Assembly (NCBI RefSeq): GCF_040939455.1
Contig: NC_134108.1
Span: 35,818,501 to 35,882,500, forward strand
From: Microcebus murinus
Taxonomy: Eukaryota > Chordata > Mammalia > Primates > Cheirogaleidae
Direction: 5' to 3'
Length of the DNA stretch: 64,000 nucleotides
Shown: one piece after another, positions 37,441 to 51,105 of the stretch
Numbering within the stretch: the first letter of the stretch is position 1
How the letters are laid out: each line of letters starts with the position of its first letter
The notes under the pieces: model-generated
What the model was told of the DNA's origin: nothing
The model's database searches: none
Seen by the model: the letters and a program-made list of their open reading frames with translations, nothing else
Translations under genes and position numbers: made by a program

Positions 37441-40400
37441 ATTAACTAATCTGAGTTAGCTAAGGATTTAGCATCAATATGAAATTTCTTTTATAGGCTT
37501 GAAAATTTATTTTTCTATTTTATCTGCTAGACTACACAAAATCTCAAACTGAAAACCCAGAAGAAAAAATACTTTCATAAACTATGAATCATCAGTATGA
37601 TGTTCACATGTTGGTCTCTTGTGCTTACTGCTTCAGGGCTTGCCTCTTCTTCTGGCTCCTCCTGCCTCTGCCTGCAAGAACCAAGATGAAAATGCAGATA
37701 CTATCTGGGAGGGGCATAACAATAAGACATTATGGTTATGATTATATGAGCTGTGCACTAGCTCAGTCCAGAAAGAAGGAAGGTCTTCAGGAAGAAGCTG
37801 AAAAAGAGAGGCCCAGGGCCCAAGGCACTTCTTTGCAAGTCTAAGAACAGATAGCTTGAGGCACTGTGTGTTCTTCCTGGGGAACCACACATCAAAGAAA
37901 GAGGGAAGGGCCAAAAGAGAGATCAAGGGAGCATGAAAACAGGCTTTGCCTACTTGATAATGTTGTCTGGTATTTTTCCTATTCCTCTTGATGCCTATTT
38001 TTCTTGAGTCATTTTGTCTAGGGGACATTGGCAGTATTTGATTGTTATATAATCACAAATTTACAGGACTAATGCCAACACTTCGTCCTTTTCAAAAGCC
38101 AAGACACATTATGGAATGCTAAGCATAACAAGCAGCTTGGTGAAATTAAAGTGGGAGTGGGGTGCTAGTGGCACAGAATTATTGAGCAAGTTTATTGAGA
38201 GAGAGAGAGAAAGAGAAGAACAGCCAGAATAGGTGTGTAAAGACCTCAGAAAAGATGTCAGGAGCAGCTGGTAATAAAACCAATGAAAATAAATAACTGA
38301 AACAAAATAGTACTTCTTTATATAGCGATAAGGTTTATTAAAAAGCATATCCTACTTTGGGTATTTACAAATATAAATGTTTGTTTAAGCTGCAAAACAA
38401 TTCAAGCTAATTATAAATATTAATTGCATGCCCTGCATGCACAAACCACTGCACCAGATCAGAGGTGGTATTAGCCTCACATCGGAAGAACTTTTAAGAA
38501 CAAACATATTATATGACCACATAATAAATTAAAGATCAAATTCTGTTAAAAGAGATTTCCCTTTTGAAATGCTGAGTTTATCCAAGATGTAAACCTTTTG
38601 GACACTACTGGCTTATTTTATGTCTCCCCACAAAAGGAGACGTCTTCCTATTGCCAGCACTTGGTAAGCACACAAAAAGGTGGTGGCTGTGTGAGTGGCT
38701 GGAGTTATGAGATCAGCTCAAGTCTAAGGGCATCCTCATGGGAATATTATCAACAAAAGAGCATGGGAGGAGGCAGAGGGAGGGGAAGAGAAAGAGAGGT
38801 GGGGCTCGGGGAGGGTAGCCAGTACAGCCAGAAGACAGTAGGAGGAGATGAGGAAACCAGGGAGAGGAGGGACCCTCACAGGAGACTGGACACCTGGCAC
38901 ACCCGGGACCCCTTTTCTGCAGAGCAGTCAGAGATCAGAAGTCCTTGTGCACAAAGGTCTTGCTTTAGATCACAGCCATGACTGACAGCCTGACTCCAAG
39001 GCAGTCATCTAGTAGGTTGGCCTCTGAGGCATCTTGGTACCCAAGGGCCTAACAGACCCGCTAGAATCTTCCCTCCCATACAGAGAGAAGTTGCTTGCTG
39101 CCAGGAAGAATGTCTGTGGAGAGGTTCGACAGAGGAGCTGACTCTCAAAGGATGTCTCAGTTCTTCATAAGACTACTGGTGAGACCAGAGATGGCTCTCT
39201 GTGTGTCCTTGTGATAATTAAATCCTGGCATTGGAGGTAAAATCTGGATGCATCTGTGATGTAAGGAACCTGGTCTGCTGTGTGTGCACACACACACATG
39301 CACACACGCACTTGGTAAAGGGTAGGACAAGCAGATTTGAGAAAAGAATGAGCATAAAACAGAGGTGGCTGGAGGTGGAGGGGAAGAAAGGGAAATGTGA
39401 AGGGGGAAAATTGCAAAGATACACTTCCTCTGCTTTTCACAGGGCTTGGGGCAGTCGGCTGTGCCCATGTGCCACTGGAAGCCACACGCTACCTTTGGCA
39501 ACATACAATAAAGCTTCCTCTCTGGAAATAAGAGCCAGGAGGCATGGCGGCTAATGCATTCTGAAGGATGAAAGCATGAATCCCCGTAACTTGAACATGG
39601 TAACAAAGAGTCTGGTGTTATTTCCAGAAGTCAGGCTCAAATTCAAAGAGTCTTAGGAATGACGTGTGCTGGAAGCGTATTACTGTGGGCAAATGAGACA
39701 GGAATTTCTAGTTTTTTATATTCATGAGGCATCCATTTAAAACCAATGTTTATTTTTTTTCTTGATTCTAAATGTAATAAGTGCTCATTGTTGAACATTT
39801 AGGAAATATAGGATGCAGAAAAATCAAGCATACATTGATGTATGTATATCCCAATAATCCCAGACCCCAGAAAAGTCAAGGCATTTTATAGCAGTTGGTC
39901 TGTTACAGAGATTGTACCTGAACTTAAACTAGCACTATTGATGTGAAAGAGTAAAGTTTTAGCTTAGATTCAGTTAGCTTACACCAGGACATAACTTTTG
40001 GACACTGCAGTTCATATAAATAGGTCATGAACCAGAATTTCAGGCCATGAGAAAATGTGGAGTTAGTCCATTCTCTGTTAAGGCTGACTTTGGTCTGTGC
40101 ACTCTGGTATGTGTGGTATGTGTGGCCAATCGGTGGCCACAGACCCAGCTACAGAGCCAGGCTATTTGATCTGAGGCACTGTGCTTACTGAAATCATTTC
40201 TTTTTGCACCAGAGGAACACAATCCTCTTTTATTTTAAAATGGAATTATTTTAGGGTGTGTCTTGGCAAAGCACCTGAAAAGTCTTTAATATCATTACGA
40301 GCTGTCATAGACACACACTATCAGAATGCTAGAATTCGACGAGTCCGGAGTGGACACAGGTGGGAGAGGGTAAGGTGGAGCTCAAAGCTGTGTGCTCAGC

Positions 40401-41195
40401 CCGGGCAGGCCAGTGCAGGAAGCCAAAGTGCTTCTGCCCATGAGCCGGGACACGGAATTGGAAGGGGGTGCTGGCCTCTGCTCCTGCGGCTCTGTGGCTT
40501 CCTCCTCCTCGAGCAGCCCTTTCTCCAGCCCTCCCCTCCTAGAAAGCCAAGGCTCCTCAGCAAAGTGTCTGAGGCTCAGTGGGTGCAAACAAAAGGGTTG
40601 AACAAAGAGTTGTTTTCACGATGAGTGGGGCATCCTCCTCTCTCAGCCCAGATCCCCACAGCAACTACACAAAATCCAATTAAGCTTCAATTAATCAATC
40701 ATAGCGTTCCTCTCTACCCCCAGAGCTTTACTCTTCTGCAAAAGAGTATACAACTTCATAAATCCAGTTGCTTCTATAGTTGGCTTTTTATTTTAAAAAA
40801 ACCATTTCAAAGTATTTGTTGAGCTCAGTGACTGATGTAACACTAGAACTGCTCTTAAAAAGGAGCTTGCACCTGTACCATGGTCTTGAATGAATTCCAT
40901 CAGGTTTGTAAGTGATTTATTATTCCCACAGTATTCTGATACTAAAAAGAATAAGAAGTGCATATTTAAAAGTAATTATTGTTGCTTAAGCAGCACAATC
41001 ATTCATTTTACCATCATAATAAACAGGTAAAGGACAATTAGCATTAGAAAAATACATTGGAAAAAATGTATAATCTTGCAGTGTATTCATTTATAAAGTT
41101 TATTAAATGAAAGACAACATAATTGCAATATGGGACTTATATCAGACTAATTGTAACTCTCAAGATCCAGAGATAGGCAAGACTGCTGAACATAC

Positions 41196-41311
41196 CTGAA
41201 CTAATTCTGCCTTTAACTCTTCCTTTTCCTCCTCAGAAAGCATGCTAGAGAAGTCAGCACTGGCTACTGCATCGTCATCTCTTCCTTGCAATGGTTCAGT
41301 CTCCAGCAAAC
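41196..41311 (-). CDS. TPD52L1: TPD52L1 coding exon (exon 2), LLETEPLQG...ELVQ
   Basis: A 116-nt minus-strand exon (2 nt plus 38 codons), acceptor ttttgcctaaag and donor gtatgt. It translates to LLETEPLQGRDDDAVASADF, then SSMLSEEEKEELKAELVQ after a split Gly codon. The acidic N-terminal region and the start of the coiled coil lie here. Exon 1 should supply a short start (human MEAQAQ) but no such sequence was found in the 22.7 kb to its right, so it lies beyond the window. R-D-D replaces T-D-E of human, as I recall it. Confidence 0.97.
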
Positions 41312-41539
41312 CTTTAGGCAAAATCGATAAAAACAGAATGCAACTTTAAAAATGAATTTAGCCAACTTCTGTTTTCATAGCCTGAAGGATTAGATACACT
41401 GACAGACCCTCCCTCTGAAAAACAACCAAAAGTTTCAGAAAAGACAAAAATCTTCCTAAATGTGTGGTGAGCTCAGAGAATGTAAAGAATGCTAAGAAGC
41501 CAAAAACCTAAGTGAAAATGGGAAGCCAGACATGTAAAC

Positions 41540-42450
41540 AAAACAAGCATTCATAAAGCTCTACATTCGCCACAGGGGTGGATTCCAGCTTTGATTTTCA
41601 CTGTCTCATGGGGTGCAAGGGGCAGAGGACGAGGTCCAGGGCCCACCCATGGAGAGGAATTTAATGTGAGACACCTGCATAAATCTGTGTTCCCCACAGG
41701 GACACACCCTGAGAGCCAGGTGAACCGGAAATGAATACCTTTGTTCCCCACATGGGGATCTGCCAGGCACTGAATGGACAGAGAAAAAAACCCTCCCCTG
41801 AGAATTCACAACCCTGAGTAGGACTGCATGTAAGTTTGCAACTTGAATGCACAATGCCTGGGTGGTCCAAAACAACCTTGAAGTCAGAATGAATATCTTG
41901 CAGGCTGCCCCACACCAACCTGGTGTGTGGGCACATCTCTGTAAATGTGGCAGGTGCAGGGTGATTGGGCAGATAGGTCTTTGGTGTTTAGTTCTCTAAC
42001 TCACTCTTCTGTAGTTAGTTAACCATGGATAGGACCAGAACGTCCCCATGGTACTTAGGGAGAAACTTGCCACCTCGGCAAGGGGTTGGTGCCCCTGCAT
42101 CAGAGACTGGGGGAACAGTCGGGGTCTGGATGGAGGAAGTGAAGAGAATTTCCAGCAGTGAGAGCCCAGGCAAGGCCAGATCAGCTTGGAGGAGCTACTG
42201 GACCCAAAGCCAGCCATGGCAGACAAGATCATGGCTTCAGCATCAGGGGACATCCTGTTCCCAGCTGCCTGAAGAGCCAGAGAAGAATACAAGACACTAC
42301 CTGGGTCCTTCCTGCCGGACATGGTCCTACATGCCGGACATGCCAGATACCCCCTTAGCTGGGACAAAGGAAAAGGGGAGCTAAAAAAGGAAAAATTTGA
42401 ACTAGAGGATAATGTTACTGAGGAATTAAGTATTATTTAAATGGGCTTTT
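41540..42450. other. unclassified GC-richer segment with overlapping open frames
   Basis: Less AT-rich than its surroundings, with open frames on both strands (42025-42384 +, 119 codons; 41996-42367 -, 123 codons). A degenerate 'ttccccaca' motif recurs near 41690 and 41743. I do not recognise it. It may be an old mobile-element interior or unique sequence. Confidence 0.35.
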
Positions 42451-43078
42451 TAAATGATTGCATTTGAATGGACTAGGCCTAGTATTTTTTCCCACTCCTC
42501 AAAGCCTAGGGGCTCATCCCCAGATCAGGTAGAGGTTTTAAAAGAAAACTGAGCACATGTTTGTATACCAAGATACAGCGTGAATGAATTTTGCGACACT
42601 GCCATAAGAGTATTTTGCACTTACAGACATTTTACTCTCTTTTACATGCAATAAAACATATAAAATTGTTTTAATGACAATAACAAATAATGACAGATCT
42701 GATTAGAAATTGCACTTCTCCATTGGCCAGGTGAGATATTTGGGAAGCAGGGAGGCCTTAAAGTACTTGTCAAATGCTACCATATGCCTGCTTTCACTAT
42801 CCCTACAGTTGGCCATTTAAGTCCCACATGCAGAGCCAAATAACACAAAAGACTGAAGCAGATCCAACTGAGAAGTCACCATGGTCTGGCCCCAGCCTTA
42901 CAGATGAAGACTCGCCCTCATGGGACCTGGGGCTCAGTCCCAAGTAGTTGGGCTCTAACTTAGGCTAGTCTGGCTGCAAAGCCTCTATCCCTGTATCCTT
43001 CCCTATCTTACAAACATTCTGAAGAATAGTGAATACAACATTGGCAAGTATGAATCAAGTATGAAAATAAATATAAGT

Positions 43079-43290
43079 TGAAAGCTGTTGGAACCCCCAA
43101 AACACTTCAAGCCTTGAGAGAGATGTGACTATGACCTGAGTCACAAATTGTTACAAGTTCTGTTCTCAGGTTATAGATTGACTCACTTTCCTAATTTTCT
43201 TGTTCTGTATAATGACTAGAGAGAATTAAACAACATCAGGGACAAAATCTCCTGCCTTCTTGATTAATGACCCTTTTTATAGATTAACTT
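43079..43290 (+). mobile_element. partial LTR, same family as 51630-52192
   Basis: 'tgaaagctgttggaacccc', 'cttgagagagatgtgactat' and 'ctgccttcttgattaatgac' align with the first third of the LTR at 51630. Similarity ends near 43290, so it is a truncated copy. Confidence 0.75.
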
Positions 43291-45887
43291 TCTATAATTC
43301 TATAATATCATAGAATTCAGGTAAAAGAGAGATCATTGTGAACTCTACAAGGTTTCAGCTCTGTGATTTCAAATGACTTGCCATGACCTCAAATTACACT
43401 AATTAAAAATTTGATGAATTATTTATTGCTCCAAATTGGCTTTCTCTGAGCCTGCAGAGGTCACTCTGACATATGTAGTTTTTAGGATCTTGTTGGATAT
43501 AAATGGTCAAGGAGCCTAAACCATACTGGAACAATAAATGATAATTTCCTTCTATGCTTTCCTCGAGCTCAGCCCCCTTCACTCTGCAGAGGGTCAGGTG
43601 TGGGACAGTTGTCACTAAGTCACCCAGTCACACAATGTCCCCAGCACACCACAGTGCAGCAGCGTTGTTCAAATCATTTGGATTCTTGACACAGAGGGAC
43701 CGTAGCTACCAATGGTGGGTCTGTGGTCTTTATTTGAATTCTGAAGGCAGATCTGGTAATTAAGTTTTGGCCTTTTAATAGTTTTCCGAGAACATCTTTG
43801 TATGTGCACAGAGGAAAGTCCAGGGGTCCTGGCTCAACCAGAACAGCTGGAGACCTCTCTGGGACTATGGTGACTGTCTCTGGAGAGACCAACCAGGAAT
43901 TCCCTGGAGGTAAGGGTACAGGACTGGTTGTCTGGAGTTTCTGGAGTAGTCTGTAGAAGACAGGCAGAGACCCCACAACTGTGCGCTTGTCTTTGGAGCT
44001 GTGCTCTTTGCTTCCCTTGAGAAATGACAGATGAGCGTTCTCTAGCCCAGTGTTTGAGGCTGAGCTCAACTTGCCTGGCCCCTCACGGTTGGGGCCTCCT
44101 GAGGGCACAGGCCACGCCAGGGAACAGGCCATGGCTCCATTTGGGTCATAGAGCCACAGGTGGCAGCCCAAGGTTCAGTGCCTCCAAGTTCATGACAGAA
44201 GTCACCAGGGATTAAGCCCAAAGCCAAGGATCTAAAACAAGCTGGGCTGTTTTCTGAGAAGCTAAGTAACCTAACACAGGTAAATTGCAGCCTTAGAGTT
44301 CAAGGCTGCATCTGGGAAATAAATAAAGCTGTGTCAGAGATACAAGAAAGCGCTCAGCTTTGTTTGCGTCCACAGCTCTGCGCAGGCTCCTGTGGCTTTG
44401 AGTTACGAGCCAGGGCCTGCTGGTTCATTCCCACCCTTTGGCCTTCAAGGCTCTCTGCACTGGCATAAGCACTTCTTCAGTAAGATGCAAGGGCCTGGAG
44501 TGAGGCGTGGATCTGAAGGCTGGGGGGGCTCTGGGCCCACTGTCTCCCTGGGCAGTGCTGTCACCACACACTACTTTATCAGCACCTGTCCCCGTCATCA
44601 CACTCTCCGGCACTTGGGCCTTTCTCCCTTGTGTTATGTCTATTTGATTGCATGCCTTATCTCCCTTAATAGAATATAACCAACTGAATGACAGAAAACC
44701 AGTTTTGTTCACCTTGGCACCTCCACATGTCCCAGCATGATTATGTCAGTGCAGCCCACAGCTAAGAGCAAATGTACTAGCTGTGCCTGGAACCACGGAT
44801 CAGAGAATGTCTCTGAAAACAGTGACCTGGGATTGGTCCCCCAAATGCCATCCTAATTGTGTGCAAAGGAAAGGCATTAGGTGATGACAGAGGTCAAGAG
44901 ACTGCAAGGGTGACCCTCCCTCCTCCACCAATCCCTTCTGGGAACTTGTTAAAGGGATAGTTTCTTCCACCTTCTCCTTCAGATTGACATTCTTTGAGAG
45001 ACAGCAGTTTCTCTTCTCTTCCTGAGGCCCCAACCTGTTTTCCCCTCTCATGCTACATGAACTATGCTTCCCCTCCTATTCCCAGCTCAATCCTAGGAAA
45101 ATGGATAAAGAATTGCTACCAGCTGCTTTGTGCTGCTCCTTAATGATACTTTTTGGCTTCAGGAGAAGTTAACGAGGGGCCCCAGACCTTCAGTTGCAAC
45201 CAGGTAGCATAATGATCTACGGTTCTTAAACTTTGTTGGGTTCTTCTCTATGAATCATTAAATCATTACAAGATATATCCTGTGACTCAGACAAAGGATC
45301 TGCCCTGACTCCAAAACTATATTGGAAAAAGCATAACTGCTGCTACCACTGCAGGAACTTTCTCTCAGCAGCAGCTCAATTACTCTCTTAAGGGGAGAAG
45401 TAGAATAAATGTGTTTTTCTTAACCACATGCTATGCGCCAGGTGTGGTTACATATCTTATCTTGCCTCGTCCCCCCAAGAAACACATTAGGCAGGTGGCA
45501 TCAAGCACTATAAGGGGTCTGAGGTTTTACCCAACTTGCAAGCCAACAAGTTAGTCTACCACAATGTCACGGATACTGGCAGAAGGCCCAAGACTCCAAG
45601 GTCAGAGACTTACAGCACATTAAGCAGCAAGAACATCATGTTCAGGTTGGTTCTTCTTGCCACCAAGTCCCATGGAGGGTGACGTGGAGGGGCCTAGGTG
45701 GATACTGCACACACAGTGGATTTGCTTCCCAGCTGAAGAACTCTGAGCTCAGGGAATCCAAATCTTTTCTAATAGGCAGTAAGCAAACTTGCCTGCCCTT
45801 TACTCTGGAGGAAGACATTATCTTTATTATACTGGACAGTAAGCAAAGCTGACTTTTGCTCCACCTCTGTCTGCTAAGGCTGTTCAA

Positions 45888-45922
45888 TATATATATATAT
45901 TATTCAATATATATATATATCC
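45888..45922. repeat. duplicated (AT)n microsatellite
   Basis: 'tcaatatatatatatat' occurs twice, separated by 'tat', a local duplication of a short AT tract. Confidence 0.9.
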
Positions 45923-45984
45923 TTGAGAAAATAGTTGGGAAAAAAGGCATTGTCTCTGCTTGCAAAAGATCTATGCAGAACTGT

Positions 45985-46115
45985 CTTCCATAGGTGGCAT
46001 TTTCTCATTTTCCAAAGAGGAAATGGTGAGTCAGGAAGTTAAATAACTTGCCCGAGCTAACACAGTTGATGAATGATGGACTTGAGATTTAAACACAAAT
46101 CTATTAGGTTCATGT
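45985..46115 (+). mobile_element. MIR fragment
   Basis: 'cattttccaaagaggaaatg', 'ttaaataacttgcccgagct' and 'gatttaaacacaaatct' in MIR order. Confidence 0.65.
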
Positions 46116-46439
46116 TGTTTTGACTCGATCACAGCAGCTCATGCAGACATTGGATAGGAACTAAAATGTCTCCATATCCCACCGAAGACCCCTGTCAAAC
46201 CCTCTGATCACTAGGACTGGAGTTTACTGAGGGCCAAGGGCTGGGGCTTTAACAGCTGCCGTCTCCCCACCAGGAACACTGACTGGGAAGAGTCCAGGTA
46301 GTTTATGTCTCCCAAACTCCCTCCTATAGGACTTGCTCAACTAGTGTTTGTTGAATTAATCCCCTAAGATAAAAAAAATCAAACTATCAAATCTTCTTGA
46401 TGCCCTTTTCATAATATCTGTCATACTTGTCTATTCCTT

Positions 46440-46880
46440 TTAAATTTCACTGCTATGACAGTGATTCAGGCTTTTATCACTACATATTCAGACTACTGAA
46501 ATCTGAGCCAAATTTCACCTCCCTGCGTGTATTCTCTTTCTCCACCACCCAATCTACATAGCACTCAATATTTTGAACACATTACTTTTATCATGTCAAA
46601 ACCCAGTTCAAAAAAACCTTCACTAGATCTCCATTGCTTCCAGCCTGGATTTAAAATTCTTATACGAGCATTCAGAAACTTCCACAGCTGGCTGCAATGA
46701 TTCCAGCTGGACTGCCTACGGTTTTCTCACCAGTGCCTCGAAGGCGGCTGGGCCCTCATACGCAGTGTTCCTCAGTCATGTTCCATTCAGTCGTAGGCTT
46801 TCAGTGCTGCCCTGTCACTCTCAAAACCTCTTTTCTCTTCCTCCTCAGTTTCTCTTCTAAGAACCCTACCAGGTTGCCAA
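46440..46880 (+). mobile_element. L2 LINE fragment
   Basis: Matches the L2 pattern 'atcatgtcaaaacccagttc', 'cttcactagatctccattgc' and 'ttccacagctggctgcaatg'. Ancient and non-coding. Confidence 0.6.
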
Positions 46881-46949
46881 CAATACTAGAATAATGAGTA
46901 TCATGTTGTGTGCCTTAATTTGATCTAAAATGTTAGCTTTTTTACCTCC

Positions 46950-47015
46950 TATATATATTATTATATACATTACTATATATTTAATATATAACTACCATAT
47001 ACTATATATAGCATA
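46950..47015. repeat. AT-rich low-complexity tract
   Basis: Runs of tatata/attata with few other bases. Confidence 0.85.
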
Positions 47016-48439
47016 AACTACATTGCAAATTGCATATAAATTCCACAAAGACACATAATGTTACATATTACTATAATTATAGCTAAACAAGTATATGAAG
47101 AGGATATTTCAAGCACACTGTCCTATAAATGTTTATTCTTCTTCTTAAAATGTGAAGAACACATGAGTCACCACTATTAATAGTATTGTTTTCTAAAGCT
47201 TTGGTTTCATTTAATAATGTGGCTAAAAAAAGAAATTATACCTGTAATGCTCAGCCTGAGAGTGTATTAATCAGTTGAAAAAAGAAATATTTTATGCATA
47301 TTTTAAGAATTTTATCTGAAGATGCTTCTGAGCTTGAAGTAGATTAAATTAAATTTGTATACTCCATTTTTCTTTTTTCCCCCCTAATATGCTGCTTAAG
47401 TGACAATCCAAATAGTTATATGATGATTAAAATTGATTCTAATCTCTAAGGAAAGATTTGTGACTGGCCAGAATCTAACTTTGGCTAAAGATCTGGAAGG
47501 AACATGCTATTACAGATACAGATCAACAACTATATGTAACTATTTCCTTCCATTTCTCATTCATACATATGGCTGCAAAAGAAAGTATACTATTGATATA
47601 AAATTCTCAGGTTAACTGTGTATTGTTGATGTCACCAAAATTCAATGGTATACTAAACAGCAGAAAGTATATAGTACCCAACAGTTAACCAAATACCACA
47701 CAGGTCCTGAAGAATGAGCAACCTTCAGGGAGCTCAAACCAGTTAAAGATTTCCAGGATGTACATAGACCTACATTATCATTTCTGTGGCCAAAACCTGA
47801 CCAGGACTCCTACTCACCTTCAAGGATAGGAATCTCAGGGAGCCAGAACTTAACCTTTTACCCAAGGTCCCCCTGGTCCCATGCCCAGCTTGTGCCTGCA
47901 GGATGTTCCTGAAGGCACAGGAAGCTGTGGGTATTTGGGGTGATGAGTATGACCTGCTCATACTATGGCTAGAGTGACACTGCCAGGGCCATGGGAGTGG
48001 TTAGCTTTGGGACAACATATCACTGGGCTAACTACAGAAAATGTCACTGAATTATAACACAATTTTAACTACTGTGTAAGACCAGCTGGCCTTTCAGGCT
48101 AGGAGCCCCAGGTTATCCGTATATTTGAGAGATATCATATTCCAAGCCTTCGTCTATGGTCTATGTTTCTTTAGGTCCAGAAATTTTATTTCACCAGTTC
48201 ACCCTATGGTGTTCTGCCTCTTAGATGATAGTTTCTATGAATAAGTCTCCTGGGAGATTTGACTATCAGACCAAATATCTTAAGGCAAGTTCTGTGCTCT
48301 TTCCTTCCTCAGAACAAAATCTACTTGAGAAACCAAGTGAAAAATAAAAGATTATTTGGTAAGAATTGTAAAGGAGGAGACTTAGAAGACTTAAAAATAT
48401 TGTAGCAATTAATATGTTGTCTTTTAATTGCATGATTCC

Positions 48440-48535
48440 TTGTCTTTTTCTTACTTTAGATTATGAGGTGCCTTATTCTTTGTATCATCACTGCCTTGTT
48501 CATACTAGGTACTCCATAAATAGTTGTGGAATAAT
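48440..48535 (+). mobile_element. possible L2 3' fragment
   Basis: 'actaggtactccataaatag' after 'gccttgttcatactagg' resembles the L2 3' terminus. Confidence 0.4.
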
Positions 48536-50937
48536 TTAATTAGCTGTCATGGCCTTACATATGCTCTGTTCAAATGCCTATGAATTAAGTCTGATACTCA
48601 GCCAGGGTTGCATATCTCTTCTTGCAGTATTAAAATGATAAAATAACCAAGACTTACAACCAATGACAGTGGTATAAAAATAACATGTGATTGAAAATAT
48701 CAGAATATCAGCTCTACTGGTACAATCACTACATTTTTGTTACTGCAACTTGCCCCATCAAGGATAACATTAAATCAGAGACTAGTGTTCATCTACCAAT
48801 GTTTTGCTTGAGTTTATACCTTTGAATCCCAGATAAAATAAATACTAAATTGATACTTCTTTGGAAAAACTACAAGTAAGTAAAGTGAAAAAGATTAAAA
48901 TGGATCAGCCTTTTCATAACGTAACAGGTGACTCTACAATGTTAGTTCCATTTGGCAAATGAAGACATCTCTGCAGGATCTTATCCAACATCCCGACGAG
49001 CTGAAAATTGATGTATATCTGGGACTATTTGTGGTAGAAAGGTGTCTCTTCATGTCACCATGACATCATTGTGTTATATTTTCCAAAATCAACATTAATT
49101 TATGTTGTTTAGAATATATCAATAAAAGAAAGTCCAACTTAGCTGTGAATATTGTAGAAATTGTTTAAAGACTGTTTTAGAAATAGGTCAAGGGAGCAAG
49201 TATAAAAGACATCAGGTTTCCTGAAATGAAAGCCAGAAACAGAGAAGCTTAAGTTCCTTACAGAAGGGGTGGTAGACGTGTCTCTGGAGGGGCTGCTTCA
49301 AACTTCACTCCAGCAGGACCAGCTTGAATCCCAACCAAAGAGTGAGCCATGCAGACCTGAACTTTTATTCCTGACATGAGGTCACATGGCCTTAGCTACA
49401 CCAATGGCTTCTGCTGTGTTATTTTGCACTTCGGTGACCACACTCAAAACCACAGAGACAAACATGAGGTCAACTTTCAAATAAAAGATGTAAAACATTC
49501 ATCACAAATCTCCTCAGCTTTTCCAATCTCCTTCATTTCAAATATAAGATTAAGGCACTTGGGATATTCTTCCCATATCAAACCATTATTTGCTATTCTT
49601 GAAAGGTACAGTTTAACATACACAAAAGATACATATGGATAAGACTGCAAGTCAGATCAAAACAACCCAAAAATAAAGTCATAAAAACACAGTAGCCACA
49701 AATTTGTAAATAAACTGAAAATAGTTATGTAAAAACAAAAAATAGTGAGCGTTCCTTATGGATAGACTCTTGGAACTTCCTTCTCTGAACAAACTTAAAC
49801 ATTGCATAAGGAAAAATAATAACAAACTATTGTAGGAATGGTTATAGACCAACCAAAAATAGCTAGACCATCTAAACCTTAAATCATCCTTCTCTGTATA
49901 TCTCACCCTCATTTCACAACATGCCCCCACACACATATTCAAATTCATTTCTCATACAGCTTGAAAAAGGGAGCTCAACCTAATAAAGGATAAAGCTCCA
50001 AATTTAACACCCAACCTTACATTTTTGCGCTAAGAAGGAAGAGAGATAGATAGTCTCATTTATATTACAAGAAAACTTGAGAGTAATAAATTATTCTGAA
50101 TTCAAATTCATTAATAAAAAGTCACTCTCATTTCAATTAAAAATAAAAGAAACCCCTTTTTTTCTCCTTTTCCTCCTTCTGCTTTTCACATCATCAAAAA
50201 TAGATTTGAGAACTAGATTTTACATTTCATTTATTTGGTTACCTGAGTTGTTGTGAGATACCAAAACCACAGCCAAGGGGTCCAACCCCTGAGAGAATGA
50301 GATAGAGACAGGCTCCACTGGACAGGTTACATTCCATCCTAGGTCATTCCCTAAATGCTAATCGATCTTGTAAAGTCCTGGCTCATCCTTTAGGGCTATT
50401 TCAAGAAAAAAAATTCCCTTGGCAATGGAAGACATCTATTATGAACACAAAGCAGGACAAAATGTAGCTTTTTCCTAAGGCATATATAAAGAAAGGGTAG
50501 ATAGTAAGAAAGACTTCTGCAGATGGGCCTGAACTTATTAAAGTTCTCTGGTCCTTACACAACATTAAGGCCAGGATTAGAGTGCCTGTCATGATGCAGC
50601 CACCAACAGGTCAAGCCTGGACCCGTGCCTATTGGGACTGCAACTAGACTCAGTGGCTTGAACATTTGAAAAGCATTGTTCAGAGGTATAGACAGTCTTC
50701 TCTTTACTCTCAGCAAATCAGTTCAATAACATTCACATTTCTCCAGTTTCTCTTATCAACTCTTTAGCATTTCAAATAGCTGCTACTGGCAATGTACCAG
50801 AGAAAATCCCCTTTCCTCCTGAAATCTAGGTGGAAAAATAAATGCTAAAGGAAATGGAAATATGTGTTTCTGAGTCATGACATGTTTAGCAAAAACAAAA
50901 TAGAAAAGATCAAGGCAAGTCACAGACAAGAAAATGC

Positions 50938-51105
50938 AATGGCCAAATGAAATGTGAAAAGACACTGAACTTCACTAGTAATAAGGAAAGTTCAAATTAA
51001 AATCACAGAGATATACTATTTTTTCATCTAAGATATTTGCAGAGATATTGCCAAAACTGGATAATAACCTATGTCGGCAAGGCTGTGGAAAATTGGATCC
51101 CCTAA
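50938..51105 (+). mobile_element. L1 LINE fragment, part 1
   Basis: L1 ORF2 3' region: 'aatggccaaatgaaatgtga', 'cactagtaataaggaaagtt', 'gtcggcaaggctgtggaaaa'. Interrupted at about 51106 by a hAT-like element and resumes at about 51401. Confidence 0.8.

Noticed and set aside
38598..38981. 127-codon + strand frame, Gly/Arg/Glu-rich
   Set aside because: Produced by a purine-rich low-complexity tract. It is antisense to TPD52L1 and has no domain.
39157..39606. 149-codon minus-strand frame
   Set aside because: It crosses a CA microsatellite and shows no recognised domain or splice context. Likely chance.
47880..47905. Possible TPD52L1 exon 1 ('gcttgtgcctgcagg' resembles the reverse complement of a MEAQAQ-type start)
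   Set aside because: No ATG in the right place, no CpG island and no donor in phase with exon 2. Exon 1 is taken to be outside the window.
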